From Streptomyces sp. NRRL WC-3742 (lineage in GTDB: Bacteria > Actinomycetota > Actinomycetes > Streptomycetales > Streptomycetaceae), in NCBI RefSeq assembly GCF_000720635.1, contig NZ_JOCF01000035.1:1-64000 (forward strand): DNA of 64,000 nt. The letters are read 5' to 3'. Of this stretch, positions 6,753 to 16,900 are shown piece by piece (positions within the stretch are counted from its first letter, which is position 1; every line of letters begins with the position of its first letter). The notes below the pieces were generated by a model, which saw only the letters and a list, made by a program, of their open reading frames with translations, made no database searches and was not told the origin of the DNA. A program made the translations under genes and the position numbers.

Positions 6753-7965
6753 GGTCGGGCAGGTCGGCGGTCACCGTGGTCGGCCCGCCCGGCGGGCTCC
6801 GCACCGTCAGGGCGCCGTCGACGGCCGCCAGCCGTTCGGCCAGACCGGACAGGCCCGAGCCCGCGCCGGGGAGGGCTCCGCCGCGTCCGTCGTCACGGAC
6901 CGTCAGACGGACCCGGCCGCCCGACGAGCCGACGGCCAGTTCCGCGGTGCGGGCGCCGCTGTGCTTGGCGACGTTGGTCAGCAGTTCGGCGGCGCAGAAG
7001 TAGACGACCCGCTCGATCGGCTCGGCCGGGCGCTCGGGGAGGTCCACCCGGACGGTGACGGGCACCGGCGCGGCGGCGGCCAGCCCGGGCAGGGCTCCGG
7101 CCAGCCCGCCGTCCAGGGCCACCGGGTTGATGCCGCGGGTGAGGCGGCGCAGCCCGGTGATGGTGTCGTCGGTCTGGCCGCGCGCCCGGTCGAGGAGGGT
7201 GCGCAGCCGTTCGAGGTCGGTGGTGGTGAGCGCGTCGTCGGCCAGGGAGAGGGTGATGGCGAGTGCCACCAGCTGGGCCTGGGTGCCGTCGTGCAGGTCC
7301 CGTTCCAGGCCGCGCAGGCGTTCGGTGCCCTCGGCGAGCAGGGTCGCCCGGGCGTGCTCCAGTTCGCGCACCCGCTGCTGCGAGCGGGCCGGGCCGAGCA
7401 GGGCCCGGGCGAGTGCGCGGTTCGCCGCGCTGAGGGCGCGCAGCAGCGCGGGTACGGCGAGCAGGACGGCGAGTCCGGCGGGCACCGCTCCCGCGTCCGG
7501 CCAGCCGACGGGGCGCGGGCCCGGCTCGATCAGCCGCACCCAGAGGGGGAAGCCCGTCAGCCAGAGGCTCGCGGCGGGCAGTCCGACCACCGTCAGGAAG
7601 CCGAGCGCGCCCAGCGGGAGGCGCAGCAGGAGGTAGAGCAGGGCCCGCCAGGCCACCGGATCGGTGAGCACCGCCCTGCCCCGGGCGAGGAGCCCGGACG
7701 GCCGGGGCAGCGGCGAGGGTGCGGGCACGGGCGCGTGCAGCAGCCGCCCGACCAGGCGGCGGTGCAGCCCGCCGATCGCCCGGGCCCCGGCCAGCGCGGC
7801 CACGACGAAGGGCAGGCCCAGCACGGTGAGCGACAGCAGCGCCCCCGCGTAGAGGACGGCGACGGCGTAGAGCCCGCCGAGCACCCCGAGCGGCAGCCCG
7901 AGCACGGCGAACGCCCACTCGCCGCCCGGCGGGAGTGGATTCCGCCTCTTCGTCACGCCCGGCAC
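6745..7965 (-). CDS. NarL-type sensor histidine kinase
   Basis: 406 residues. The N-terminal half has about four to six membrane segments without a large extracellular sensor loop, as in intramembrane-sensing kinases of actinobacteria. The HisKA_3 motif is LERDLHDGTQAQLVAL with the phospho-acceptor His. The ATPase domain has ELLTNVAKHS (N box) and VRDDGRGG (D/G1 box), and ends GLSGLAERLAAVDGALTV. The start is GTG 7965 with AGGAG upstream. The partner regulator gene converges from the other side. The adjacent ABC transporter genes run the same way and lie upstream, suggesting an envelope-stress or drug-export response; that link is inferred. Confidence 0.9.
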   Translation of the reverse strand: MPGVTKRRNPLPPGGEWAFAVLGLPLGVLGGLYAVAVLYAGALLSLTVLGLPFVVAALAGARAIGGLHRRLVGRLLHAPVPAPSPLPRPSGLLARGRAVLTDPVAWRALLYLLLRLPLGALGFLTVVGLPAASLWLTGFPLWVRLIEPGPRPVGWPDAGAVPAGLAVLLAVPALLRALSAANRALARALLGPARSQQRVRELEHARATLLAEGTERLRGLERDLHDGTQAQLVALAITLSLADDALTTTDLERLRTLLDRARGQTDDTITGLRRLTRGINPVALDGGLAGALPGLAAAAPVPVTVRVDLPERPAEPIERVVYFCAAELLTNVAKHSGARTAELAVGSSGGRVRLTVRDDGRGGALPGAGSGLSGLAERLAAVDGALTVRSPPGGPTTVTADLPDRL

Positions 7966-7975
7966 GTCACCGCTC

Positions 7976-8025
7976 CTCCGTCCGCCTGCCCGCCTGCCCG
8001 CCTGCCCGCCCGCCCGCCCGCCGCC
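7976..8025. repeat. CCTGCCCG/CCCG microsatellite upstream of the kinase
   Basis: Simple C/G-rich tandem units (CCTGCCCG several times, then CCCG) fill the short gap between the permease stop and the kinase start. Length variation here could change kinase expression, but nothing in the sequence proves it. Confidence 0.6.
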
Positions 8026-8029
8026 CGTC

Positions 8030-9439
8030 TCACGACGCCTCCGGGGCCGCCGCCACCTCGCGTCCGCCGACCGCCCACAGCCCGGTGCCCACGATCCCCG
8101 GCAGGGTCAGCGCCGCCGCGCCCGCCAGGACCCAGGCCGAGGCCGCGCCCGGTAGGGGCGGCAGCGCCGATCCCGTGACGGCCAGGCTGAACGCGCCCGC
8201 CGCCCCGAGGGCCACCGCCGCACCGAGCAGCACGCCGACCGCCGTGGTCAGCGCCGCCTCGACGGTGAGCATCCGCAGCAGTTGCCGCCGGCTCGCGCCG
8301 ACCAGCCGCAGCAGGGCGAACTCGCGCCTGCGGTCGGCGGTGAGCGCCACCAGGGTGTTGACCGTGGAGACCGCCGCGAAGCAGACCAGCAGCCCGAGTT
8401 CGGCCTGCCGCATCCACACGTCGCTCGCCTTGGTGACGCTGGTCGCCACGCCGCTCGCGCGTACGGCCTGCTCCGCGGTGCTCGTCATGATCAACATGGT
8501 GCCCGACAACCCGACCAGCAGCGTCACCGGCACCACCGCCGAGGAGAGCCGGGCCGCGTAGCCGCGCAGGTGGGCGTCGGCGAGCCAGCCCGCCCGAGGA
8601 GCGAGCACCCGCGGCGGCGCGCCGAGCACGGTGGCCAGCACCCGGACCGCGAGCGGCCCCAGCAGGGCGATCGCCGTCAGCAGGACGAGGCACCCGAGCA
8701 GCGCCGCCTGCCCCGCCTTGTCCAGTTCCTCGGCCCGCCGGGTGGCTGCCAGCCGCAGCAACAGCCCACCTCCCGCCAGCACGGCCACCCCGGCGAGCAG
8801 CCGCACCGCGCCCGCCCGTCGCTGCCCCACCATGCCGTCGGTGAGCGCGGCGGCCGGGGCGGGCCGGGTGATCCGGCCGGCCGCGAGGGCGACCGCCCCC
8901 AGCCCGACGAGCAGCGTCACCGCGAGCGCCAGCAGCACCGGCACCGGCGTGCCGGGTATGCGCAGGCCCGGCGCGGCCATCCCCCGCCGCTGGAGCGCGC
9001 CCAGGAACCAGGCGGCGCCCAGGCGCCCCAGCACCACGCCGGGCACGGCGGCGGTCAGCACCGTCACCCCCACCTGCGCGCGGATCAGCCGGCGCACCTG
9101 CCGGGGCGTGGCCGCGACCGTCCGCAGCAGGGCCAGTTCGCGGTGCTGCTGGCGCAGGGTGAACCCGAGCGCGTTCACCACCACGAACAGCGCGACCAGG
9201 ACGGCGATCTCGCCGAACGCCCCCGCGATCACCACCAGCCCCGGCCCGTCCACCTGCGTCCGGGCCACGGCGGCGGGCGCCGACAGCTGCGCCGCCGCCA
9301 GCGAACCGAACAGCGTCAGCGCCGCCACCGCCAGCAGCAGCGCCACGGCGAGCCCGGCGAAGCTCGCCGGACGGCGCCGGATCTGGACGTACGCCATCGC
9401 CACCACGGCACCCGTCGCACTGCCCTTGCGCCTCTGCAT
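8030..9439 (-). CDS. ABC transporter permease with two FtsX domains
   Basis: About 469 residues. A first membrane helix (FAGLAVALLLAVAALTLFG) precedes two FtsX domains, recognised by the repeated cytoplasmic motif RELALLRTVAATPRQVRRL and REFALLRLVGASRRQLLRM, each followed by membrane helices. This is the duplicated FtsX architecture of actinobacterial MacB-like exporters, but shorter than usual because the periplasmic loops are small. ATG 9439 has GGAGGTGAGCGGG before it. A GTG at 9457 that overlaps the ATPase stop is an alternative start. It forms a unit with the upstream ATPase gene. The substrate is unknown; lipoprotein or peptide antibiotic extrusion is typical. Confidence 0.9.
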   Translation of the reverse strand: MQRRKGSATGAVVAMAYVQIRRRPASFAGLAVALLLAVAALTLFGSLAAAQLSAPAAVARTQVDGPGLVVIAGAFGEIAVLVALFVVVNALGFTLRQQHRELALLRTVAATPRQVRRLIRAQVGVTVLTAAVPGVVLGRLGAAWFLGALQRRGMAAPGLRIPGTPVPVLLALAVTLLVGLGAVALAAGRITRPAPAAALTDGMVGQRRAGAVRLLAGVAVLAGGGLLLRLAATRRAEELDKAGQAALLGCLVLLTAIALLGPLAVRVLATVLGAPPRVLAPRAGWLADAHLRGYAARLSSAVVPVTLLVGLSGTMLIMTSTAEQAVRASGVATSVTKASDVWMRQAELGLLVCFAAVSTVNTLVALTADRRREFALLRLVGASRRQLLRMLTVEAALTTAVGVLLGAAVALGAAGAFSLAVTGSALPPLPGAASAWVLAGAAALTLPGIVGTGLWAVGGREVAAAPEAS

Positions 9440-9453
9440 CCCGCTCACCTCCC

Positions 9454-10254
9454 TCACCCGCCCAGGCCGCTCAGCCGCTCGGCGACCTGCGCCGCCGTCG
9501 GCCGGAGCAACTCGTCGATCAGCAGCCCGTCCGCCAGCAGCAGCACCCGGTCCGCGTACTCGGCGGCCGCCGGATCGTGGGTGACCATGACGCAGGTCCG
9601 CCCGTCGAGGTCCACCCCGGCGCGCAACAGGTCGAGGATGTCCCGGCCGGTCGCCCGGTCCAGCGCGCCCGTCGGCTCGTCGGCGAACAGCACCTCGGGC
9701 CGGGACACCAGCGCCCGGGCTATCGCCACCCGCTGCTGCTGCCCGCCCGACAGCTGCCCGGGCCGATGGCGCTCGCGCCCGGCCAGCCCGACCCGCGCCA
9801 GCGCCGCCCGTACCTCGCCGCGCCCCGGCGGCCGCCCCGCCAGCCGCCCGGGCAGTTCGACGTTCTGCGCGGCCGTCATCGCGGGCATCAGGTTGAACGA
9901 CTGGAACACGAACCCCACCCGCTCCCGACGCAACTCGGCCAACCGCCGCTCGCGCAGTCCCGTCACCTCAGTGCCACCCCAGCGCACACTCCCCCGGGTC
10001 GGCCGGTCCATCCCCGCCAGGCAGTGCAGCAACGTCGTCTTCCCCGACCCCGAGGGCCCCATCACCGCCGTGAACGTCCCCGCCTCGAACGCCACGGACA
10101 CCCCTCGCAGCGCACGCACAACGGCCGCGCCTCGCCCGTACTCCCGGTGCAGCCCCTCAGCGCTCAGGGCCGCACCCCCCGTCGCCACGTCACTCGCCGC
10201 CGTGGCCGCGGCCGTCGTCATCCCGATCCCGTTCATGCCCTTCATCCTGGACAC
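9454..10254 (-). CDS. ABC transporter ATP-binding protein (LolD/MacB type)
   Basis: A complete nucleotide-binding domain: Walker A GPSGSGKTT, Q loop FQSFNLMPAMT, signature LSGGQQQR, Walker B VLFADEPTGALD and switch His in MVTHDP. It is the partner of the FtsX permease directly downstream. Several in-frame Met/Val codons (10254, 10245, 10236, 10221) make the start uncertain, and none has a clearly better ribosome site. The gap upstream to the convergent chitinase end holds no gene. Confidence 0.9.
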   Translation of the reverse strand: MSRMKGMNGIGMTTAAATAASDVATGGAALSAEGLHREYGRGAAVVRALRGVSVAFEAGTFTAVMGPSGSGKTTLLHCLAGMDRPTRGSVRWGGTEVTGLRERRLAELRRERVGFVFQSFNLMPAMTAAQNVELPGRLAGRPPGRGEVRAALARVGLAGRERHRPGQLSGGQQQRVAIARALVSRPEVLFADEPTGALDRATGRDILDLLRAGVDLDGRTCVMVTHDPAAAEYADRVLLLADGLLIDELLRPTAAQVAERLSGLGG

Positions 10255-10410
10255 ATCGGGCCCCGGAAACGATTGTGCTGGCCCCCCAGTCCAAGGTTCG
10301 GAAAACCGAACCCCGCAGGTGGACCCACACCCGCAGCGGATACACCTGCGCCCCCGGGCAGGCGGGGGTTCGCCGGGCCGGGGGCGCAGGGGTGGTGCGT
10401 CGGGTGGGCG

Positions 10411-12135
10411 TCAGCGGCCCTGGAGGGAGCGGGCGTTGTCGCCGAAGGTCCAGCCGCGGGAGCCGTCCCAGTTGATGGACCAGGTCATGAGGCCCTTCGG
10501 GGCGCCGCCGAGGGCGCTCCACGCCTGGCTGACCAGGCTGGGGTCCATGTAGCCGCCGCCCGCGCCGGGCTGGGCGGGGAGGCCGGGGACCTGCTTGTCG
10601 TAGGGGACCCGGATGGTGGTGCCCTGGATGGTGATGCCGTTGTTGAGGCAGGTGGTCTGGACGGTGAAGCCCTGGACGGTGCCGGCCTGGTAGGAGTCGC
10701 CGGAGCAGCCGTACATGCTGCCGTTGTAGTACTGCATGTTCAGCCACCACAGCTGGCCGTTGTCGACGTACTTCTTGATGATCGGCAGGTAGGCGCCCCA
10801 GATGGAGCCGTAGGTGACGCTGCCGCCGGTGACGTAGGCGGTCTCGGGGGCCATGGTCAGGCCGAAGCCGGACGGCATCTGGGCGAGGACGCCGTCGATG
10901 ATACGCATCAGGTTGGCCTGGGAGGCGGAGGGCGTCCTGATGTCGCCGCCGCCGGACAGGCCCGTCTCGATGTCGATGTCGATGCCGTCGAAGTTGTACT
11001 TCTTGAGGATCGGGACGATGGTCGAGACGAACTTGTCGGCGACGGTGCTGGAGCTCAGGTCGATGCCCGCGGCGGCGCCGCCGATCGACATCAGGATCGT
11101 CGCCCCGTTCGCCTTGGCCTTGCACATCTCGGCGGGGGTGGAGACCTTGACGTTGGTGTCCATGCCGTCCTGCCACTGGACGGTGCCGTCGGAGAGGATC
11201 ACCGGGAAGGCGGCGTTGATGACGTTGTAGCCGTGCGCGGCCATCCGGCTGTCGGTGATCGGCACCCAGCCCATGCCGGGGTGGACGCCGTTCGCGGCGC
11301 CGTCCCAGTTCTCCCAGTAGCCCTGGAGGACCTTGCCGGAGGGCTTCGGTTTGGTCGGGCAGGTGTCGCCCGGCGCCGGGGTGGTGGGCGGCTGGCTGGT
11401 GGGCGGGGTGCTGGTCGGCGGCGTCGACGTGGGCGGGTTCGAGGTCGGCGGGGCAGAGGTCGGCGGGGCCGAGGTCGGCGGCTGGCTGGTCGGGGGTGCG
11501 CTGGTCGGCGTGGTGGCGGTCGGCGAGGGGCTCGTACCGCCGGGGCCGACGAGCGAGACGTCGTCCGCGAAGTACGCGGGCTGCCCGTACCAGCCGTGCA
11601 GGTAGATGGTCACCGAGGTGGTGTTCGCCCCGGTGGTGAAGCCGACGCTCAGCTGGCCGTACGACGCGTTGTTGCCCGTCCAGGTGGACGGGTCGCCGCC
11701 GGAGCCGGTGCCGGTGGCGCCCAGGTAGACGTAGCTGCCCTGCACGTAGGCGCTCAGCGTGTACTGGGAGTTGGGCTGCACGCTGATCGTCTGGGTGCAC
11801 TGGGCGTCGTCCTGGCCGGCCGGTGTCGCCTGGAGCGCGCCGCTGCCGGAGTGGACCGGACTGCCGACGACGACGCCGGAGCCGCCGGTGCAGGTCCAGT
11901 TGGCGAGCCCGTTCTCGAACCCGGGGTTGGCCACCAGGTTGGGCGCGGCGGCCCCGGCCGTGGTGCTACCGGCCACGGCGATGCCGGCGCCGATGACCGC
12001 CGCGGCGCTCGCCACGGCGATGAAGCGCTTCGCGACGCTCGCCTCGCGCCCGGAGTGGTCGGTCCTGTACGGCTGCTGCGCCCGTTCCACGGCCGCCCTG
12101 GACGGGCGTGGACTGCGCGACCTCCGATGGAACAT
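10411..12135 (-). CDS. Secreted GH18 chitinase with carbohydrate-binding domain
   Basis: 574 residues. A signal peptide with a long basic N-region ends near residue 64 (TTAGAAA). A CBM4/9-like beta-sandwich follows (NLVANPGFENGLANWTCTG ... PAYFADDVSLVG), then a Pro/Thr linker of PPTS repeats, then the GH18 catalytic domain with the active-site motif FDGIDIDIE near residue 380 and SIGG in the preceding strand. It should hydrolyse chitin outside the cell. ATG 12135 has AAGGGAG eight bases upstream. A DasR-like palindrome lies about 135 bp upstream. The next gene downstream converges from an ABC unit. Confidence 0.95.
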   Translation of the reverse strand: MFHRRSRSPRPSRAAVERAQQPYRTDHSGREASVAKRFIAVASAAAVIGAGIAVAGSTTAGAAAPNLVANPGFENGLANWTCTGGSGVVVGSPVHSGSGALQATPAGQDDAQCTQTISVQPNSQYTLSAYVQGSYVYLGATGTGSGGDPSTWTGNNASYGQLSVGFTTGANTTSVTIYLHGWYGQPAYFADDVSLVGPGGTSPSPTATTPTSAPPTSQPPTSAPPTSAPPTSNPPTSTPPTSTPPTSQPPTTPAPGDTCPTKPKPSGKVLQGYWENWDGAANGVHPGMGWVPITDSRMAAHGYNVINAAFPVILSDGTVQWQDGMDTNVKVSTPAEMCKAKANGATILMSIGGAAAGIDLSSSTVADKFVSTIVPILKKYNFDGIDIDIETGLSGGGDIRTPSASQANLMRIIDGVLAQMPSGFGLTMAPETAYVTGGSVTYGSIWGAYLPIIKKYVDNGQLWWLNMQYYNGSMYGCSGDSYQAGTVQGFTVQTTCLNNGITIQGTTIRVPYDKQVPGLPAQPGAGGGYMDPSLVSQAWSALGGAPKGLMTWSINWDGSRGWTFGDNARSLQGR

Positions 12136-12268
12136 GTGAAGCTCCCTTCCCGCCGAGCGCCTGGGACATGACGACGCGTGGGGGCGTGACGCCCGGCTTC
12201 GGGTGAGGTGGGGACATGTGGGGGGATGTACCGGACCGGATCGTAGGAGGGTCGGCGAAGGCACGTCA

Positions 12269-12284
12269 ATAGGTCTGGACCAAT
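12269..12284. promoter_or_regulatory. dre-like palindrome upstream of the chitinase gene
   Basis: On the minus strand the site reads TTGGTCCAGACCTATT, close to the Streptomyces DasR-responsive element consensus with core GGTCTAGACC; the inner ten bases here, GGTCCAGACC, match at nine of ten. The same region resembles the repeat known from Streptomyces chitinase promoters. DasR control by N-acetylglucosamine metabolites is established for such genes; binding at this site is inferred. Confidence 0.6.
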
Positions 12285-12326
12285 CGCGTGGAGCGGTGTG
12301 GAGGCGGAGGCCCGTGAACAGCCGAA

Positions 12327-12367
12327 CGGCGGGCCCTGCCATCCGTGGTGGATGGCGGGGCCCGCCG
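12327..12367 (-). terminator. Strong hairpin terminator after the surface protein gene
   Basis: Two 18-base arms starting CGGCGGGCCC pair with one wobble around a GTGGT loop. The hairpin lies about 40 bp past the TGA of the leftward surface-protein gene. There is no long T tract, which is common in actinobacteria. Confidence 0.75.
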
Positions 12368-12408
12368 TCTCGGGTGCCGGTTTTCGGCCTCCGGCAGGGG
12401 ACTTGCGA

Positions 12409-13902
12409 TCAGTGGCGGCGGCGCCCCCTACGGGCGATGGCCAGGGTGCCGCCTCCGGCCGTCACCAGGGCCGCGGCCGTCGCCAGAAGGGCGGCACTGG
12501 TGCTGTCGCCGGTCGGGGGGAGGGAGTTGGACGTGCCGGGCACCTCCACGCGGGACGGGGGCGAGACCGGCGGCGGGCCGCTCGGCGGAGTGCCGCTGGC
12601 GGTGGCCGCGTTGGTGACCTTGCCCGCGTCCAGGTCGGCCTGGGTGACCGCGTAGGTGGCCGTACAGGTCGTCTTCGCGCCGGGGGCCAGGGACTTGGCG
12701 GCTGACGGGCAGGTGACCGTGGGCCTGGTGCCCGTGCCGCTGAAGCCGGTCTCCGTCACCGTGACGTTGGCGAGGGTGACGTTGCCGGTGTTGGTGACGA
12801 GGAACTCGTAGTGGAGGAGGTCGCCGGGCTTGGCGTACGCCTTCTCCTGAGCCGACTTCACCATGGTGACGGCCGGGTTGGGCACGCCCGGGACCTCGGC
12901 CGCCGACGGCGGCGAGACCGGCGGCGGGCCGGAGGGCGGATTGCCCGTGGCCGTGGCCGCGTTCGTCACCTTGCCCGCGTCCAGGTCGGCCTGGGTCACG
13001 GTGTAGGTCGCCGTGCAGGTCACCTTTGCGCCCGGGGCGAGGGACTTCGTGGCGGGCGGGCAGGTGATTGCGGGCCTGGTGCCCGTGCCGCTGAAGTTCG
13101 ACTCGGTCACCGTGACGTCGGTGAGGGTGACGTTACCGATGTTGGTCACCACGAACTCGTAGTGGAGGAGGTCGCCGGGAGCCGTGAACTGCTTCTCCCC
13201 CACCGTCTTCACCACGGTGATCGCCGGGCTCGGCTCGCCCGGGACCTGGGCCCCGGACGGGGGCGAGACCGGCGGCGGGCCGGAGGGCGGATTACCGGTG
13301 GCCGTGGCCGCGTTGGTGACCTTGCCCGCATCGATGTCGGCCTGGTTCACGGTGTAGGTCGCCGTGCACGTGACGGCGGCGCCGGGGGCCAGCGACTTGG
13401 CGGCTGGCGGGCAGGTGATGGTGGGCTTCGTGCCGGTGCCCGAGAAGCTCGTCTCGTTCACCGTCACGTCGGTCAGGGTGACGTTGCCGGTGTTGGTCGC
13501 GACGAAGTGGTAGTGCAGCACCTCGCCCGGCGCGGTGAGCTGCTGCTCCTCCACTGTCTTCACCAGGGCGATCGCCGGGCTCGGGGTGCTCGGCACCTCG
13601 GTCTCCGACGGGGGCGAGACCGGCGGCGGGCCGGACGGCGGATTGCCCGTGGCCGTGGCCGCGTTCGTCACCTTGCCCGCGTCCACGTCCGCCTGCGTCA
13701 CCGTGTAGGTTGCCGTGCAGGTGACGCCGACGCCCGGGGCGAGGGCCTTCGCGGCGTCGGGGCACGCGATGCTCGGCTTGGCGCCGGTGCCCGAGAACGA
13801 AGTCTCGTTCACCGTCACGTCCTTGAGCGTGACGTTGCCGGTGTTGGTCACCAGGAAGTCGTAGTGCAGGACGTCCCCGGCCCACCTTCCCGCCAGGAGC
13901 AA
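12409..13902 (-). pseudogene. C-terminal part of repeat-rich LPxTG surface protein
   Basis: About 3.8 copies of the 117-residue repeat (VKTV..LLHYEFVVTNTGNVTLTD type) followed by a cell-wall sorting signal: SLPPTG, a hydrophobic helix (AALLATAAALVTAGGG) and a basic tail (ARRGRRRH). The product would be anchored to peptidoglycan by a sortase. The meaningful sequence starts at about 13890 in the middle of a repeat (GDVLHYDFLV). The apparent Met a few codons before it lies in sequence from another frame, so this is the end of the large gene starting at 19926 and not a separate gene. Confidence 0.8.
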
Positions 13903-16900
13903 GAGACTTCGCCTCGTCCGGACAGGTCACCGTCGGCTTCGTGCCGGTACCGGAAAACTCGGTCTCCGCCACCGCCACGTCCGCGAGGGTGACGTTGCCC
14001 GTGTTGGTCACCACGAACTCGTAGTGCAGCACCTGGCCGGGGCCGGTGAACTGCTTCTCCTGCACCGACTTCACGACCGTGATCGCCGGATTCGGCGGGC
14101 TCGGCACCTCGGTCCGGGAGGGGGGCGACACCGGCGGCGGACCGCTCGGCGGGGTGCCGGTGGCCGTGGCCGCGTTCGTCACCTTGCCCGCGTCCACGTC
14201 CGCCTGGGTGACGGAGTACATCGCCGTGCAGGTCACCTTCGCGCCCGGCGCCATGGACTTCGAAGCGTCAGGGCACGTGATGGCGGGCTTCGTGCCGGTG
14301 CCCGAGAAATTGGTCTCGTTCACCGTGACGTCGGCGAGGGTGACGTTGCCGGTGTTGGTGACGAGGAAGTCGTAGTGGAGGAGGTCGCCGGGCTTGGCGT
14401 AGGACTTCTCCTGCGCCGACTTCACCACCGTGACCGCCGGGCTCGGGGTGCTCGGCACCTCGGTCTCCGACGGGGGCGAGACCGGCGGCGGGCCGGAGGG
14501 CGGATTCCCGGTCGTGGTGGCCGCGTTGGTGACCTTGCCCGCGTCCACGTCCGCCTGGGTGACCGTGTAGGTGGCCTTGCACGTCACGTTGGCGCCCGGG
14601 GCGAGGGACTTCGCCGCGTCCGGGCACGTGATGCTCGGCTTGGCACCGGTGCCCGAGAACGAAGTCTCGTTCACCGTCACGTCCTTGAGCGTGACGTTGC
14701 CGGTGTTGGTCACCAGGAAGTCGTAGTGCAGGACGTCCCCGGCCCCTGCGTGACGGCGTAGCTGGCCGTGCACGTCACCTTCGCCTCGGGCGCCATGGAC
14801 TTCGCCGCGTCCGGGCAGGTGACGGCGGGCTTCGTGCCGGTGCCGGAGAAGCTCGTCTCGTTCACCGTCACGTCGGCGAGGGTGACGTTGCCCGTGTTGG
14901 TGACGACGAACTCGTAGTGCAGGACGTCCCCGGCCTTGGCGTACGACTTCTCCTGCGCGGACTTCACCACGGAGATCGCCGGGCTCGGAGGGCTCGGCAC
15001 GTCCACCCGCGACGGCGGCGAGACCGGCGGCGGGCCGGACGGCGGAGTACCCGTCGAGGTGGCCGCGTTCGTCACCCTGCCCGCGTCGATGTCGGCCTGG
15101 GTGACCGAGTACGTGGCGGTGCAGGTCACCTTCGCGGCCGGAGCCATCGACTTGGCCTCGTCCGGGCAGGTCACAACCGGCTTGGTACCCGTGCCGGAGA
15201 ACTCGGTCTCGTTCACTGCGACGTCCTTGAGGGTGACGTTGCCGGTGTTGGTGACCACGAACTCGTAGTGCAGCACCTGCCCGGGGCCGGTGAACCGCTG
15301 CTCCTGCACCGACTTCACCACCGTGATCGCCGGGCTCGGGGTGCTCGGCACCTCGGTCTCGGACGGGGGCGAGACCGGCGGCGGGCCGGAGGGCGGATTC
15401 CCGGTCGTGGTGGCCGCGTTGGTGACCTTGCCCGCGTCCACGTCCGACTGGGTGACGGCGTAGGTCGCGGTGCAGGTCACCTTCGCGCCGGGGGCCATCG
15501 ACTTCGCCGCGTCCGGGCACGTCACGGTCGGCTTGGTGCCCGTGCCCGAGAAGCCGGTGTCGTTGACCGACACGTCGGTGAGGGTGACGTTGCCGGTGTT
15601 GGTGACCACGAACTCGTAGTGCAGGACATCCCCCGCCTTCGCGAACGACTTCTCCTGCGCGCTCTTCGCCACCGTGATCGCCGGGCTCGGCGGACTCGGG
15701 ACCTCCGTCTCCGAGGGTGGCGACACCGGCGGCGGACCGGAGGGCGGGTTGCCCGTGGACGTCGCCGCGTTGGTGACCTTGCCCGCGTCCACGTCCGCCT
15801 GCGTGACGGTGTAGGTGGCGGTACAGGTCACCTTCCCACCGGGAGCAAGCGACTTCGCCGCCTCCGGGCAGGCGACGCTCGGCTTCGTGCCAGCGCCGGA
15901 GAAGCTCGTCTCGTTGACCGTCACACCCGTCAGGGTGACGTTTCCGGTGTTGGTGACGACGAACTCGTAGTGCAGGACCTCGCCCGCCTTCGCGTACGAC
16001 TTCTCCTGCGCCGACTTCACCACCGAGATCCCCGGACTCGGCGGACTCGGCACCTCCGTCTCCGAGGGCGGGGACACCGGCGGCGGACCGGACGGCGGGT
16101 TGCCCGTGGACGTCGCCGCGTTCGTGACCTTGCCCGCGTCCACGTCCGCCTGCGTCACCGTGTACGTCGCCGTACACGTCACCTTCGCGCCGGGCGCAAG
16201 GGACTTGGCGTCATCCGGGCACGTCACCTTCGGCTTCGCACCGGTGCCCGAGAACGAAGTCTCGTTCACCTCCACCTTGGTGAGTGTGACGTTGCCCGTG
16301 TTGGTGACGAGGAAGTCGTAGTGCAGGACATCCCCCGCCTTCGCGTACGACTTCTCCTGCGCCGACTTCACCACCGAGATCCCCGGGCTCGGCGGGCTGG
16401 GCACCTCGGTCTCCGACGGTGGCGACACCGGCGGCGGGCCGGAGGGCGGATTCCCGGTCGAGGTGGCCGCGTTGGTGAGCTTCCCCGCGTCCACATCGGC
16501 CTGTGTCACTGTGTACGTCGCCGTACAGGTCACCTTCGCACCCGGGGCAAGCGACTTCGCCGCCTCCGGGCAGGCGACGCTCGGCTTGGGGCCGGTGCCC
16601 GAGAACGAAGTCTCGTTCACCGCAACGTCCGTGAGCGTGACGTTGCCGGTGTTCGTGACGACGAACTCGTAGTGCAGGACATCCCCCGCCTTCGCGTACG
16701 ACTTCTCCTGCGCGCTCTTCACCACCGAGATCGCCGGGTTCGGCGGGCTCGGCACGTCCACCCGCGACGGAGGCGACACCGGCGGCGGACCACTCGGCGG
16801 TGTCCCCGTGGACGTGGCCGCGTTGGTGAGCCTGCCCGCGTCGATGTCGGCCTGGGTGACGGAGTACGTCGCGGTGCAGGTGACGCCGGCGCCGGGGGCC

